The position numbers and the translations under genes were made by a program. 64,000 nt of DNA from Lepus europaeus (taxonomy: Eukaryota; Chordata; Mammalia; Lagomorpha; Leporidae). Shown one piece after another: positions 1 to 12,149 of this stretch (position 1 is the stretch's first letter; every line of letters begins with the position of its first letter). The stretch covers positions 22,196,266 to 22,260,265 of the forward strand of contig NC_084837.1 in assembly GCF_033115175.1 (NCBI RefSeq). The letters run 5' to 3'. The notes under the pieces were generated by a model. The model made no database searches, had not been told where the DNA came from, and was given only the letters and a program-made list of their open reading frames with translations.

Positions 1-73
1 GCAGCCAGAACTTGATCCAGGCACTCCGAGATGGCATGCAGATATCCCAAGTCTTACCATGTGCCAAATCCCC
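1..73 (-). repeat. C-repeat SINE (CSINE), 5' end fragment
   Basis: Reverse-complement match to the head of the lagomorph C-repeat: the segment contains the 'atgggatgc...atcccaagt' region and the tail end 'accatgtgccaaatcc', which corresponds to the 'accactgtgccacaatgcc' box of other copies in this window. The rest of the element lies outside the window. Confidence 0.6.
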
Positions 74-1380
74 ACCCTGTTATCTGTATTTGAAAGTATT
101 GCAGTACAGCACTCTGTCAGTTGAGAGCAAAGTGAGAGTCACGAAGCCCAGATGGGAACAGGCTTCCCTGTGTTCCTGGGCAGGCCAGTCAGCCACAAGG
201 CGCCCAGCAGAGTGGCACACGTGAGCCGCTAAGAACTCAGAAGCCAGAAGCCGGAGCCTTCCGAAGGGTCACTCGGTCTCTACTTTAAATCTGAGGCTGG
301 CGGAGCAGAAGTGACTCCTCCCGGGCAGGGTCTGTGCTCTGGCAGATAAGAGGAAGATCGTGAGGGTATCAGAATCACTGAAAGGAACAGACCCGGAAAA
401 AGGAAACACGGAAGATAAGACAGCAGCAATGCAGGAGTTGGGAAGTAAACAAAGTCACTGGTGCCCTTTGCTGACACAGATTGTATCGAGATGAGCCAAA
501 TACCTCTCCTGACTGCCCCAGGAGGTATCGTAGTTGGAGGGAGATTCTGGAACCTGGCAGAAGAATCAAAAAAGGGCAGTTGGGGGATCCTTTGGGATTC
601 ATTGCTGTTAAGTGTGTTGTAACTCTGGGAGACTGTTCTTTAAAAAAATATAAATATTGCTTCAGTATATTTTTCAAATGTTTTTCATATTCATATAATT
701 GCTCACCACTGATTGATCTTGATGTCTGTAATCACGATTTAAGCAATTATGTTGTGTGTGGAAGATCTCCACCCCCGCAGCACAAAAGGGGGTGCTCACA
801 TTCTAGCAGGCTGGTCATTTAGACGAGCCAGCTGGCTCTCGCCATCTGATCCTCCTTTGGGCTGCTGGAGGCACAGGCACAGGGCCTGGGCAGTTGACAA
901 AACTAAAAACTGGGCCTGGGTGTGACTTGGACCTGGGTCTGCTTGAAGAGGACAAGAAGCTACTCAGGAAGCTCAGGGCAAACCCGAAACTTGTGCTGCT
1001 TGATCGCATCTCAGGATGTATGGCTGTGTCAGAATATTCATGGATAGCTTCACTGCTCATTCTAGGACAGGTGCTCCTCCTACCTGGGCATCTGAGGGCT
1101 CTTGAGGAAGTCAGCAAAATTCCCTGAAATTATCAGCAAATTTGGTGTGTGGGAAAACACACGCTCATCAGATCTTCAAAAGGGTTGTGATACAAAAACA
1201 AAAATAGGAACTACTTCTCTAGAAGGGAAAAATCCTCTAGGATTTTCCCAGTGAGCAAAATTCTATCATTTCCGGTTACTTCTTTCTCAAGAGGATTAAG
1301 TCAAATCATTTAAAACTTCATTCCTTTTTGTATCATTTTCATTGCATAACAATGCCAAACAGTATTTTTATTTGCCCAGG
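74..1380. other. Intergenic, no gene recognised
   Basis: No conserved coding frame, splice-bounded exon or repeat family was recognised. Short open frames on both strands have no recognisable protein similarity and are expected by chance. Confidence 0.6.
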
Positions 1381-1384
1381 TTTA

Positions 1385-1780
1385 ATCTTCCTAAGTTAAA
1401 AGTACAATGGTGGTTACCAGAGTTTGGGAAGGGAAGTGGGCTGAGGGGACAGGGAAAAGTTGATTAAAGGCTACCAAGTTGTAGCTAAGTATCATGGAAT
1501 AGCTAGATAGGACTAAGAAGTTATGGGGTTTTGTTGCACAGTGGGGTGCCTGTAGAGGATGTCAATGTAACATGTATTTCTCTACAAAAAAAAAAAAACC
1601 TAGAAGATAGGATTTGGGATATTTTCACCATAAAAAGTTACATGTCCAAGGATATACTTATACATATACATTTACCCTGTTTTTACCTTGTACAATGTAT
1701 ATGTGTATCAAAGCATCACATGATATCCATTGAATCTGCATAATTTTATGTCTATTAATATTTTAAATTAATGTCAATGA
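1385..1780 (+). mobile_element. Old L1 (LINE-1) 3' UTR fragment
   Basis: The order 'gtggttaccagag...gggaag', 'gcacagtggggtg', 'ctagaagataggattt' and 'acaatgtatatgtgtatcaaa' follows the 3' untranslated region of ancient mammalian L1 (L1M type), sense on the + strand. It is a diverged, inactive fragment. Confidence 0.65.
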
Positions 1781-2260
1781 AGAGACAAAATGAAATCTTT
1801 AAAATGTTCAGTTAAACCCAAGGAAGGCAGGAAAGGGAGAAAACAGAAACCAAGAACAAGTACAGTGAATAGAAAACAGCTAGCAAAATAGTGGAATTTA
1901 ATCCCATGATACCAGTAACCACTTCAAATATGGAAGACCTAAACACACCATTTAAAGAAGACAGAGATTACTGCACTGAATAAAAGAGCGAGACCCAATT
2001 ATGTGCCCTGTGCCACAAATGCATTCTCAATGTAAAGACTAAGACCGGAGAAGGATGGAACATGCAGATGCCCACCAGGTGAAAGCTGGGTTGGCTGTGC
2101 AAGTTTCAGATAAAGTAGATTTGAGAGCAGCAAAGGCTGTCAAGGATAGAGACTTCATGCAGTGACAAAGGGGTCAGTGTTTCAGGAACACCCAGGAGCC
2201 CTTCTTGTGTATGCACCTAACACTAGAACTTGAAAATGGGAGAACCAAAAACTGTCAGAG
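1781..2260 (+). mobile_element. Old L1 ORF2 fragment
   Basis: Diverged L1 ORF2 signature: 'aaacacaccatttaaa.agacagagatt', 'gacccaattatgtgc', 'aaagctgggttggctgt', 'gacaaaggggtca' and 'tatgcacctaacac', in the usual order and spacing of the endonuclease-to-reverse-transcriptase part of ORF2. Stops and indels break the frame, so it is a fossil. Confidence 0.65.
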
Positions 2261-2639
2261 GCAAAGAGAGAGAAAAATGCAAAATGCTAAGTGAAGACTT
2301 GAACACCGCTCTCTTTCAGTAACTGATGAGACAAGAAGGCGATGAGGAAAACAGGGTGTTGATGACCTCCATGGTGCTGTCCGGCAGCTGGACTAACAGA
2401 CTGGGGTGGACCCCAGCAGTGGGTACGCGTTCTTCTCCATCACATGTAAACCACATTCTAATTTAAGAGCAGACCTTAACAAGATTCAAATAAGGTACAT
2501 CACACAAAATATGTCATCAGACTATAATGAAATTCAATGAAAATTTCCAACAGAAAGGCACTATAATCCTTACCTTCCTGAACCTGCACGAGAATCATCT
2601 TTTCCTCTTTGGAAACATGGGGAAAGTGCCATTTTGAGT

Positions 2640-2825
2640 AGAAATCCTGAATAATTACTTGTGTGGAAACGCGTTGGAAACTCTTGGAGGGCAGGCATTG
2701 GATCTTGTCCACGTTTTTCTGCTGGACCGCCCTCCCACCTGCAAACCCAAAGAGCACTTAGGATAGCGCCAGCAGTTTGGTTGGTACTGAGCAAATGTTT
2801 GTTAAATTGAACCCGAAAGAATTGA
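2640..2825 (+). repeat. L2-type 3' end fragment
   Basis: Contains 'ggagggcaggcattgg...cttgt' followed by 'tactgagcaaatgtttgttaaattgaa', the usual L2 3' tail arrangement. Old and diverged. Confidence 0.5.
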
Positions 2826-4246
2826 AATGCAAAGACTGGGCCCACCCAGGAGAAAGAGGCTGAGAGAGCAAGAAGCTGGCTGAGAGTTGGCAGTCATTTG
2901 TCATGCAGAAGCAGGGCTGGCTCCCTCATATGTATCTGAATGACCGGCACTCAACACTGCTGTGTTGTTGTGGTTGAAAGGTAACAAAAGCTTATTTGAG
3001 CCTATTGAGGTGCAGATAATCCTTTGCAAAATTTGGACTGACCAGTCTTGTAGCTTGTAGGAATCCTAGCGCCCGGTGGGAGTCCACGGCCGACTCTGAG
3101 ATCCCGGAGGGGCTGCTGAGGCTGCATGGCTGCTGTGCTGGTGCAGAGCTGTGTAAGCCAAAGGCAGCTCTTCCCTCGATACTGCTGTGGTCATGGAGCG
3201 TTAGATCCGCAGCGGTCAAGTCTGACAAGACTGCATCCAGCTTTGTTGCGTAGAAGCCTGCGCACATGCAGTGAGTGAGTCGGCCACCCAGAGGGTCGAA
3301 GTCTGCAGTGTGAACAGACACATGCTTAAACACACAGGCTCTGTCGAATATATGCACACTCAGACATCCATGCAAATCCCAAACACACACACACACAGCA
3401 CACACACTTGCTTCTAGGAATCACTGCTATTCCTGCATTCTCAAAGCTTTTGAGCAATAGCAGCAAGTATGGGTACCCAGAGGGGTTCTCACCTGCATCT
3501 CACTGTGTCCAAATCTCCTGTGGGGTGTTAACAACGAGCACTTCTGTACCTCTAGAAAGTAACCTAGGGAGGTTTGCACCACAGTCTAAGAACTGCCCTG
3601 GCAGACGAATCAGTAACAAACAGGTGACCCAGAACACTTAGGATCTGAAGACTTGTGGATACTTGTTGTGGCCTCTTGGGTCTATTACATGTTGGTATTG
3701 ACTCAGTGAGACCAGGGAGAGCTTAGTGGTTTTGAAAATTCAGACATCAAGTGCAGCTGCAGCCCGTTGGTCCTCACCTGGGCAGCTCCGTGTGTGTCTC
3801 TCACAGCAGCATCTTAACATGGGTACGGAAGTGAGCACACAGCTGGGTACTGCAGTGAGCACTACAGGTTGGGTAGCCCCCTCATCGAAAATGCTGTGGA
3901 ACAGAAATCTTCCAGATTGTGACAAAAATTTGTTTTATTTTGGAATGTTTGCATATACATCATGAGGTATCTTGGCGATGGGACTTCAGTCCAAATGCTT
4001 GATTCACATTTCATACGTATCTTATACACATAGCCTGAAGATAATTTTATAAAATATTTTTAGTACTCCTGCGACCTGTCACATGAGGTCAGGTATGGAC
4101 TTTTCTACTTGTGCTGTTGCATCAGATTTTGGAACATTTTTGAATTTTGGATTTTTGGATTTAGGGATGCTTAACCTGGGTCTCACTTTGTCTTGGCAAA
4201 GCAGGCACTTGAACCCAAATCTCTTTTCTTAAAATATTCATTTCTT
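2826..4246. other. Intergenic; unassigned old repeat near 3975-4190
   Basis: No gene recognised. A short CA microsatellite lies near 3383-3410. The stretch 'ttggaacatttttgaattttggatttttggatt' near 4125-4165 resembles the end of an old mammalian interspersed repeat, but I cannot name the family reliably. Confidence 0.45.
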
Positions 4247-4493
4247 GGCCGGTGCTGTGGCTCAACAGGCTAATCCTCCGCCTTGCGGCGCCAGCACACT
4301 GGGTTCTAGTCCCGGTTGGGGCACCGGATCCTGTCTGCTATGGCCCGGGAGTGCAGTGGAGGATGGTCCAAGTGCTTGGGCCCTGCACCCCATGGGAGAC
4401 CAGGAGAAGCACCTGGCTCCTGGCTTCGGATTGGCGCGGTGCGCTGGCCGCGGCGGCTATTGGAGGGTGAACCATTGGCAAAAGGAAGACCTT

Positions 4494-4525
<32 letters not shown>

Positions 4526-4562
4526 CACTCTGCCTGTCAAAAATAAAATAAAAAATAAAAAA
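4247..4562 (+). repeat. C-repeat SINE, young GC-rich subfamily
   Basis: Starts 'ggccggtgctgtggctcaacagg' and contains the 'ggttctagtccc' B-box-like motif, a (CT)n tract and an A-rich tail. This subfamily is set apart by 'ctaatcctccgcc' near the 5' end and 'gcctgtcaaaaa' before the tail. It sits tail to tail against an older minus-strand C-repeat. Confidence 0.85.
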
Positions 4563-4891
4563 TAAATTTATTTCTTTATTTGATAGAATGATGGGGGGAG
4601 GGAGGGAGAAAGAGAGCAGGAGAGAGAGGGACCTTCCTCCTGCTGGTTCACTCCTCAAATGTCTGAACAGCCAGGGCTGGGCCAGGCCGAAGCCAGGAGC
4701 CAAGAACTCCATCCTGGGCTCCCACGTGGGTGCTGGCAAGGACCTAACACTTGGACCTTCTTCTGCCTTCTCAAGTGCAATAGCAGGGAGGTAGATCAAG
4801 AGCAGAGCAGCTAGGACTTGAACTGGTACTCTGATGGGGGGATGCCAGTTGCCAGCAGTGCTGAACCTGCTGTGCCACCATGCCAGCCCCT
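4563..4891 (-). repeat. C-repeat SINE, older copy
   Basis: Minus-strand copy: T-rich start, GA tract (complement of the (CT)n), 'ctgctggttcactcc', 'gccaggagcc', and ends 'ctgtgccaccatgccagcccc', the complement of the SINE 5' end. With the preceding copy it makes an inverted pair. Confidence 0.85.
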
Positions 4892-7800
4892 CCCCAAATC
4901 TTTGGATGATGCAAAACTCAGTATGGTTTCACCAAGCCACAAGTGTCTTCCCTGGGTGACCAGGAGTCTGATAAAATGAAACCTTTGTAGCACGTGATAT
5001 TAAAAATGCTTTGCAACCAGTGGAGCAGGTGCAGGCCCCATGAGTTTTGCTGCAGAAGTGTGAGCCCCAGGAGCCCTGAGGTTGTGCCCGGATGTAGTAG
5101 GTGGCCCCGCCCCACCCCGCTTACCCACCCACTGAGAATGCACCCTAGGAGATGCTATCATGACTGTCATGAAAGACTCAGGCCCCTAATTAGGGGTGGG
5201 AGCGAGAAGCAGGAAATCACCTGCTTCTACCTAACTTCCAGGAGAAATGAGAGTAAACAGAAAATGGTGCCCCAGAAAAGTCAAGTTCATTTTTATCTTG
5301 AGACTGAATAGAGTGCTGAATGCCAAGACTGGTTCCCAGAGAAATGGTGCCCGTCATCCCTCCCCCCACCCCTGAACACATTCATGACCCGGCTGGACTT
5401 CCTGCATTGGTGAAGATGGAGGCTCCAGTGGTCCTACAAATCTGTGGCAGCTGGTTGCCCAACCTCAGGCAACCTCTGGTGGTCAGTACTTTCATTTCCT
5501 GCTGCACAGGACTCCTGTCCTCCGCGGGATTGGGTGCGAACACATGGGTTGGGATTGCTGGATGGTCTAAAGGGTGACTTGGTAAGTCCCAGCTGACCTC
5601 ACGGTTTTGCCTGGATCCACGCCAGCTCAGCTGCCCTTGACTTTCTGTGAGGGGCTCTAAGAAGCCTCATGTGAGTGGAGGTTGATTTCCCCTACGGATT
5701 GCAGCTTAGGCAAAACTCGGGTCAGCTGCATTTCCCTTTCATCTGCACCTTTTGCAGCTGGTAGGCATCTGGCCTGTTCACACTTCGCAGTGCATCCTTT
5801 CCGATTTCAGCACTCACGAGTTTGTATTTTCTCATTAAGGTCAAGTTTCAAGTTCGGTAGACATTTCTAACCTTCCTGTTCTTATTGCTTGTACAACCGT
5901 TTACGTGCAGAGTCCTGTGTGTCATGAGCGCTCCAAAATGATTTTTAGCGTGAAATCGTGCCTCTGATTTCAACCCCACACTTAGTATAGTCAGGCCTAA
6001 TAACCATGCCCACAAGGTATTTAATGTAATTGGAAAATATTTTATTTTGGCTTCACTTCCCTAAAAAGCCTTCCAACATCACTCATTCAAGGAGCTAAAA
6101 TAGAAGTTTGATCTGGGAATTAATGAGGGATTAACGCGGCATCTTAATTTTAAATGTATCAAAGGAAAGAAAACAATTTAGACCCCAGTGTACATCAAAG
6201 GATAATTCTATCTGGCAACGTACAATGGCTTTGCGGAGCCTAATCTCGCCTCACCCTCGTGCTTCCATAGCTACCGCACCACAGAAGCCACAACAACCTC
6301 TCTAACCCCGCTCCATCACGAAGGGAAGTCTCCTAGAGCGCTGTGGCCCGGATTTCATTAATGATGACTCTTGACAGACGCGCGGAGGCTGGTGAGACGC
6401 CAGCACAAAAGCTCCCCCACTCCGCAGGCGGCCTCTCGGAGCCAAGTCCGCGATGGGCTCATCTTCTGCTACTGCTGCGCACCCATCGAACTCTGGCCAG
6501 GAGGCTGGCTTGATCGCCAGCCCTGCTTGGGATTTCTGCAGAGGCAGAAGCTGGTGAGGCCCCCAGGCACTTGGCCAAAGGGATAAGTGAGAGTCCAGGA
6601 ACAAGGTGGGAGAAAGTTCAGAGTCCAGCACCCAGCTACATTCCGGGTTCACGGTAGTGTCAGATGTCCACGTGTGGTTGTGAGCAGATCCCTGGGTGCA
6701 CCCTCGCCCTCTCTTCTCCAGGGCACAAGTCTCCTGTGCATTTGTCTCTCTCTCTCTCTCTCTTTTTTTTTTTTCCTTGCTGATTTGAAAACCTTGCTCT
6801 GTGGTGGAAGGGATCAGGCGCCAGGAGTGTTTCATTTCCAAATGTTTTTGCAGGGGGCTTTTGCCTCCCTCAGTGTTTCAATCACGTAGAGTGAACGTCA
6901 CTAGGAAGAAAAAGGTTTTCGTTTAAAATTTGAGCAAGCACCATAAAAGTGAAGAGGGGTTCAGCATGGTGAATTCCCAGTGGGAACTCAGAGTAAAAGT
7001 CACAGCGCTCTGTTTAGAGTTCCACCAAAACACTGTCATTCCAACCATGAGCCTGCTTCTCATTTGAGACTTTGGGAGAGGAGTGGAATTTGGGACTTGA
7101 AGGGTTAAAGAATTTTCCCTGGGATGCAGATGTTTTCAGTGTCCATATTTCCCAAGAAGGGTACTCTTCTACTGTTTCTCCTTTCTCGGCTTTTTTTTCC
7201 TGCGAGGTGTCACAGGTACGGATTTCTTAAGGTTATCGTAAGTACCAGTTGGTTGAATTGCCTTATCACCAGCACCAGCCAAATACTTGGCTTCCAGGGG
7301 CTTCCACTGTGATTATGGAGTTGGATTCCTCCTGGCAGTAGAATAGATACTGTGGGTAGTTTTTTTGTGTTTGTTTGTTTTTAACTTTTATTTAAAAAAT
7401 ACCTCTCTGGGGGCTATTTGCGCCTTGCCTAGGGCCAAATCCCCCGCCTCAGTGTGAGACCCTTCCAGTGAGATTCCCCAGCACTGGAGGTGGCTTTTAT
7501 CTCAAAAGAGAAGTTTCTAACTAGAATTGAAAAACACAAATATGTCAGTGAGTGTTTGCCTTGGGATATCAATATCCCTCAAAGCATTTTTTTCTAAGAA
7601 GGAAACTTTAAGCCTTTGATAAATGAAAAACAACCTCTTGTTCTCAGAGATAAATCATTACAATGAGAACTTTCTCTCCAACTTTAAAAAAAGCCGAATG
7701 CTAATCTTTGGCTTTGCATGCTAGGGTTTCCCTACACTGCACGCACTCCAGTTCTCTGCCATTTGGGTGGAAGAACACCTCCTGTGGGTGAGTGATTTAC

Positions 7801-9494
7801 CTTCCAGCCCTTCCCCTGCGGGACCCCAAGATCTTTAACCATTTAAGCCATGGCATTTAAGTCTTAAGAACCCCCAGAAGCATGCCCACTGGCTTTAGAC
7901 ATTCTCAAGTTAAAAAAAAAAAAAAAAAGCCAGCTTGGGTATCAACAAAGCAGAGAAAGAATAAGCCAGATAGTTCAGTTCTGATAAGGTTGGAGATCTG
8001 CAGCTCAGGTAAGCTGAACTGCAAACAAGACCCCTTGCTTCTGCAGGGCCCCTGGCTGCTGCGCCCACGCTCTGGCTGGACTTGGTGGCAAGAGAAGTTA
8101 CAGAGGGGTTCTCTCTCAGCGTCTGGGAGCAGCGAGGTGACCCTTTTACAAATATTTCAAATCGCATCTCCTTACCTTGTCTCTGTGCACGAAAAAGAGG
8201 TTGTCTAAAACCCAGCCGTCCCTGTCTCTGTCTTGGTCGGAAAGACTAAAGCATTAATTGTGAGGGGACTGTCTCCCTGGCAGTTAGATAGCTCCTGACC
8301 GAAATGAACTAAGAGACGTTCAGATGCTGGACCTCCGAAATGACAGCCCCTCCCAAAGGAAAGCCTTTTCTTTACAAAGGACAAAAGACTGTAGGAACAT
8401 CCTCTGCAGACCTAAAAGAAGGCAGACAACTGTGCATTTATTAAACATCGCAATTTGGTTTTATTTTCAACCCTATTAGTTTAAAGCCAGTATTTCATAT
8501 CTGTGATATGGGATGAAAACCCTTAAGGTGCACACCACCAGCACGTTGATAAGGTAATGGGAAGTGAAAGACTTTGGTCACTACTCTTGTGTGTTTTGTT
8601 GGAAATGCTCACTGTATAAACATCAGGGCAAGCAAACAGAAGTGTACCCAGATGCCTTGCTTTAGCTTTAGTAAGACAATTCTGAATATTTTACTGTGTT
8701 TGGTTTTTTTTTTGGAGAGGTTTTTTAAATCAAATGACATTAGAATATGATGTCACTCACAAAAGGACTGTTAAAAGGGAGACCAATTAGGATTATCATA
8801 ATCCTACAATTACTGTTAATTTTTCTCTTTTTTAATTTTCAGAATTTTTCCATTTTCTGTAATAAATAGTTATTGCCTTGAAATCTCATATGATTTTGTG
8901 GAAAGTGTAAGAAGATTCTGAACATGTGCATCTCATTCTTTGGTGTTCTAAAAGCCAACTTTGTGACCTCTTTCTCCCGACCCCTCTGTTTATCTCTGGG
9001 TTGAATTTCTCCGCGGGTGACTTCTGTTCTGTCCTCACTTCTCATCCTCCTTCAGTCAAGGTCACCTGCTTTGGAACTGAGCAGCCTCCCGAACCTTGGG
9101 AGGCTGTGTGACAAAGAGGCTGGAGTGGAAAGCCTGGGATAGAGACCCTGGAAAGCAGCACAGGTGTATACACAGGGACCAGGCAGGCATGCACAACACA
9201 GACTGCATTTTTTCTAGAAAAATATAGCTGCCTCTGGATTTTTTTTTTTCAATCCCTATCTAAAATAGAACGACAAGCACAGAAAAATGTCTCTCTACTG
9301 TGAGAAACACAACTGTGGCAATGCAAGGAAAACCAGAGAGTGCCCTGGGGCCCCTGGCATCCTGGGTGGTAGGGAGCTGGAGAGATCCAACGCCACTACT
9401 GCCAGATCTCCTGGTATGACAAGAGAAGCAAGAAATTAGGTATTTTTTTTTTTGGTGTAAAATTTTAAATTTTCCATTTAAAAATGTTAATGCA
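4892..9494. other. Long intergenic stretch, mostly unique sequence
   Basis: About 4.6 kb without a recognisable gene or young transposon. Simple-sequence patches occur at 6749-6775 (CT then T) and 7911-7928 (A). The segment 5990-6370 has a different texture, AT-rich homeobox-like motifs followed by a CpG-containing part, and is listed among the findings as a possible constrained element. Confidence 0.55.
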
Positions 9495-9753
9495 GGGGCT
9501 GCCACTGTAGCTCAGCGGGTTAAAGCCCCAGCCTGCAGCACTGGCATCCCATATGGGCGCTGGTTCAAGTCTCGGCTGCTCCTGTAACAGTTCAGCTCTC
9601 TGCTATGGCTTGGGATAGCAGTAGAAGATGGCCCAAGTCTCTGGGCCCTGCGCCTGTGTGGGAGACCCGGAAGAAGCTCCTGGCTCCTGACTTCGGATTG
9701 GCTCAGCTCCAGCCATTGCAGCCATTTGGGGAGTGAACCAGTGGATGCAAGAC

Positions 9754-9795
<42 letters not shown>

Positions 9796-9872
9796 CTCCT
9801 CCTCCTCCTCCTCCTCCTCCTCCTCCTCTCTCTGTAACTCTGTCTTTCAAATAAATAAAATAAATGTTTTAA
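9495..9872 (+). repeat. C-repeat SINE with expanded CT/CTC tract
   Basis: Starts 'ggggctgccactgtagctcagc' and carries 'ggttcaagtctcggctgc' (B-box-like). The pyrimidine tract (about 9752-9836) is expanded as (CT)n, then (CTC)n, then (CT)n. Imperfect target duplications 'aaaatgttaatgca' (9481-9494) and 'aaaatgttgatgta' (9873-9886) flank it. Confidence 0.88.
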
Positions 9873-10078
9873 AAAATGTTGATGTAAACTTTTAAAATTA
9901 CTCTGCCAGCCATGCCAAATATGCCATTGCAACTCTTGCTGAAGCAGGTAAGAACCAGGCAGGGTTGCCTCAGAATCTTCAAAGGAAGTTAAATGTAATG
10001 AGTTTTGGGGGAAAGATTCAAGAGTGACTTACTACCACTGCTGATGGTGGACTTCACAATCAAGTAGTGTTAATAGAT

Positions 10079-10178
10079 GAGGGAACTTCAAAAAGTTTAT
10101 GGAAAATGGAATTAATAAATTTATCTTGGTGAAAAATTTGAAATCTATGCATACAAAAGTCATCAAGAAGTTCAGGGA
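10079..10178 (+). mobile_element. Mariner-like MITE fragment
   Basis: Begins 'gggaacttcaaaaagttt' and continues 'atggaaaatggaatt...atttatcttggtg', the terminal inverted repeat plus internal sequence shared with the copies at 10485, 19038, 32334 and 60915. The 3' end is decayed and abuts a C-repeat. Confidence 0.6.
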
Positions 10179-10480
10179 GGGGCAGGCATTGTGGTGCAAT
10201 GGTTAAGTGGCTGCCCCTTGGGATGTGTGCATCCCAATTTCAAGAGCCAGTTTGAGTCCCAGCTCCTCTGCCTCCCATTCGGCTTCCTGCTGTTGCATCC
10301 TGGGAGGCAGCAGATGATGGATCTAGTGCTTGAGTCCCTGCCACCTCTGAGGATGGAGTTCCTGGCTTCCGGCTTCAGGCTGGCCAGTTGGAAAGTGAAC
10401 CAGCAAATGGATGATCTCTCTCTGTCTGTCTCTCTCTGTGTGTTGCTCTGCCTTTCACATAAATAAAAGTCAATAAGCAT
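10179..10480 (+). repeat. C-repeat SINE, older subfamily
   Basis: Starts 'ggggcaggcattgtggtgc', has 'ggcagcagatgatgg' and the (CT)n tract, and ends 'tgcctttcacataaataaa'. It is more diverged than the young GC-rich copies. Confidence 0.85.
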
Positions 10481-10484
10481 TTTT

Positions 10485-10900
10485 AATAAAAAAATTCATG
10501 AAAAGGCAGAATATTATAAAGCTATTGGGGCAGGCATTGGCACAGTAGTTAAGATCCCTCTTGGGATACTTGCATCCCATACAAAGTACTTGGGTTTGTG
10601 TCCTGACCCTACTTCCAAGTCCAGCTTCCTACAGGTGACAACTCAAGTAATTGGGTCCAGCCACCCACATGTGAGACCTGGATTGAGTTCCCGGCCCCTG
10701 GCTTTGGCTTGGCCCAGCCCTAGATGCTGCAAACATTCAGGGAACCTCTGCATAGAAGATCTCTCTATCCATCTCTCTCTCTGCCTCCCTGTCTTTCAAA
10801 TACATTTCTTAAGAAACCTGTGCATGGATCTCAATTTATTTTTGCACCACAATAAGTTTATCCTTTAATTCCATTTTTTTCCGTGACTTTTTAAGTCCCC
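10485..10900 (-). mobile_element. Mariner-like MITE, split by a C-repeat
   Basis: The left part (10490-10526) reads 'ttcatgaaaaggcagaatat' and the right part (10817-10900) reads 'gtgcatggatctcaattta', 'ttgcaccacaataagttta', 'ccgtgactttttaagtcccc'. Together they form the MITE in inverted orientation, interrupted by a SINE at 10527-10816. Confidence 0.55.
10527..10816 (+). repeat. C-repeat SINE inside the MITE
   Basis: Starts 'ggggcaggcattggcacag' after the MITE's 'aaagctat', has a short (CT)n tract and ends 'gtctttcaaatacatttctt'. It is younger than the MITE it interrupts. Confidence 0.8.
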
Positions 10901-11314
10901 TTCATGTAGTACTAGCACAGGGGTGTACTAGGGCACTGAGCCCTGTTGGCGACTGCTCTTCTGTGGTTTTCCTATCTGGCCTGACTTTTTCTCCCCTCTT
11001 TTTCATTGAGACGAGATAAGAGCTGTGGCATCCTTGGTTTACAACCCATAAGACTCTCCCTGACCCCCAGGAGAAAGCTGCGGTAGTGGGTGGGGATCTA
11101 CTTGTTGGAACTTGCATGGCACATATGGGTCCTGAAAATCCATATGCTGTGCTCTGATGAACACCCAGGGCACCCTTCTTGCTGTGCCGGGGGCCCCCCT
11201 CCCACCCTCCAGCCGTTTCCTCGCCACAGAGCTGATTTATGCAGCCTAGACACCTGAAAGCTGGCAAAGCAAAGATGGCACGATTATAGTCCCTTTAAAT
11301 TTTATTCATTGTTT
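10901..11314. other. Intergenic, nothing recognised
   Basis: No similarity to a known gene or repeat family was seen between the MITE and the next SINE. Confidence 0.5.
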
Positions 11315-11662
11315 GCCGGCGCCACGGCTCACTAGGCTAATCCTCCGCCTGCAGCGCCGGCTCCCAGGGTTCTAGTCCCGGTCGGGGTGCCTGTTCAGTC
11401 CTGCTTGCTCCTCTTCCAGGCCAGCTCTCTGCTGTGGCCCGGGAGTGCAGTGGAGGATGGCCCAGGTGCTGGGGCCCTGCACCCACATGGGAGAACAGGA
11501 GGAAGCTCCTGGCTTCTGGCTTTGGATTGGTGCAGCGCGCCGGCCGCAGTGGCCACTTGGGGGGGTGAACCAACGGAAAAGGAAGACCTTTCTCTCTGTC
11601 TCTCTCTCACTGTCTTAACTCTGCCTGTCAAAAAAAAACAAAAAACAAAAAACAAAAAAAAA
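11315..11662 (+). repeat. C-repeat SINE, young GC-rich subfamily
   Basis: Starts 'gccggcgccacggctcac', contains 'ggttctagtcccggtc' and ends in an (AAAAAC)n-like tail. The target duplication 'tattcattg' is present at 11303-11311 and 11664-11672, so it inserted into the tail region of an older minus-strand C-repeat. Confidence 0.88.
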
Positions 11663-11663
11663 C

Positions 11664-11930
11664 TATTCATTGCTCTATATGAAAGAGAAACTAAGAGAGA
11701 GAGAGAGATTTTCTGTCTGCTGATTCACTCCCCAAGTGCCCACAACAGCCAGGGCTTGGCCAGGCTGAAGCCAGGAGGCAGAAACTCAATCCAGGCCTGC
11801 CACATGGGAGGCAAGGACCTCAGTCCTTGAGCCGTCATCTGCTGCCCTCTCTAGGTGCTCATTAGCGGGAAGCTGAAATAGAGTGGAGCTGGGACTCGAA
11901 CCCAGGTACTAAGATGCTCGCTCCCATCCC
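11664..11930 (-). repeat. C-repeat SINE, older copy
   Basis: Minus-strand copy with GA tract, 'ctgctgattcactcccc', 'agggcttggccaggctg' and 'gggactcgaaccc' (complement of the B-box-like region). The far 5' end is degraded. It forms an inverted pair with the preceding SINE. Confidence 0.8.
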
Positions 11931-12149
11931 TTTTAAATTCAACTCATAAGAGAAAGCATTGCTTTTGAAATGAAGCCACTGAAATCTCACCTTGGTGATC
12001 TAACCTAGAAATGATTATCATAATTGTAGGTATACTGCTTCCTTACATGTTTTCATTTTCCCTGTATTTCCTGCAATGAGCTTCTATTATTTTTATTATC
12101 CAGAAAGGGAGAAATTTTTAAAAGAAGATATAGAAGGCAGATCAAACAG

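Noticed and set aside
4245..4565. Numerous 60-120 codon frames across SINE copies
   Set aside because: They recur at the same offset in every C-repeat (for example 'LGPCTHVGDPEEAPGSWL'), so they are shadows of the SINE, not genes.
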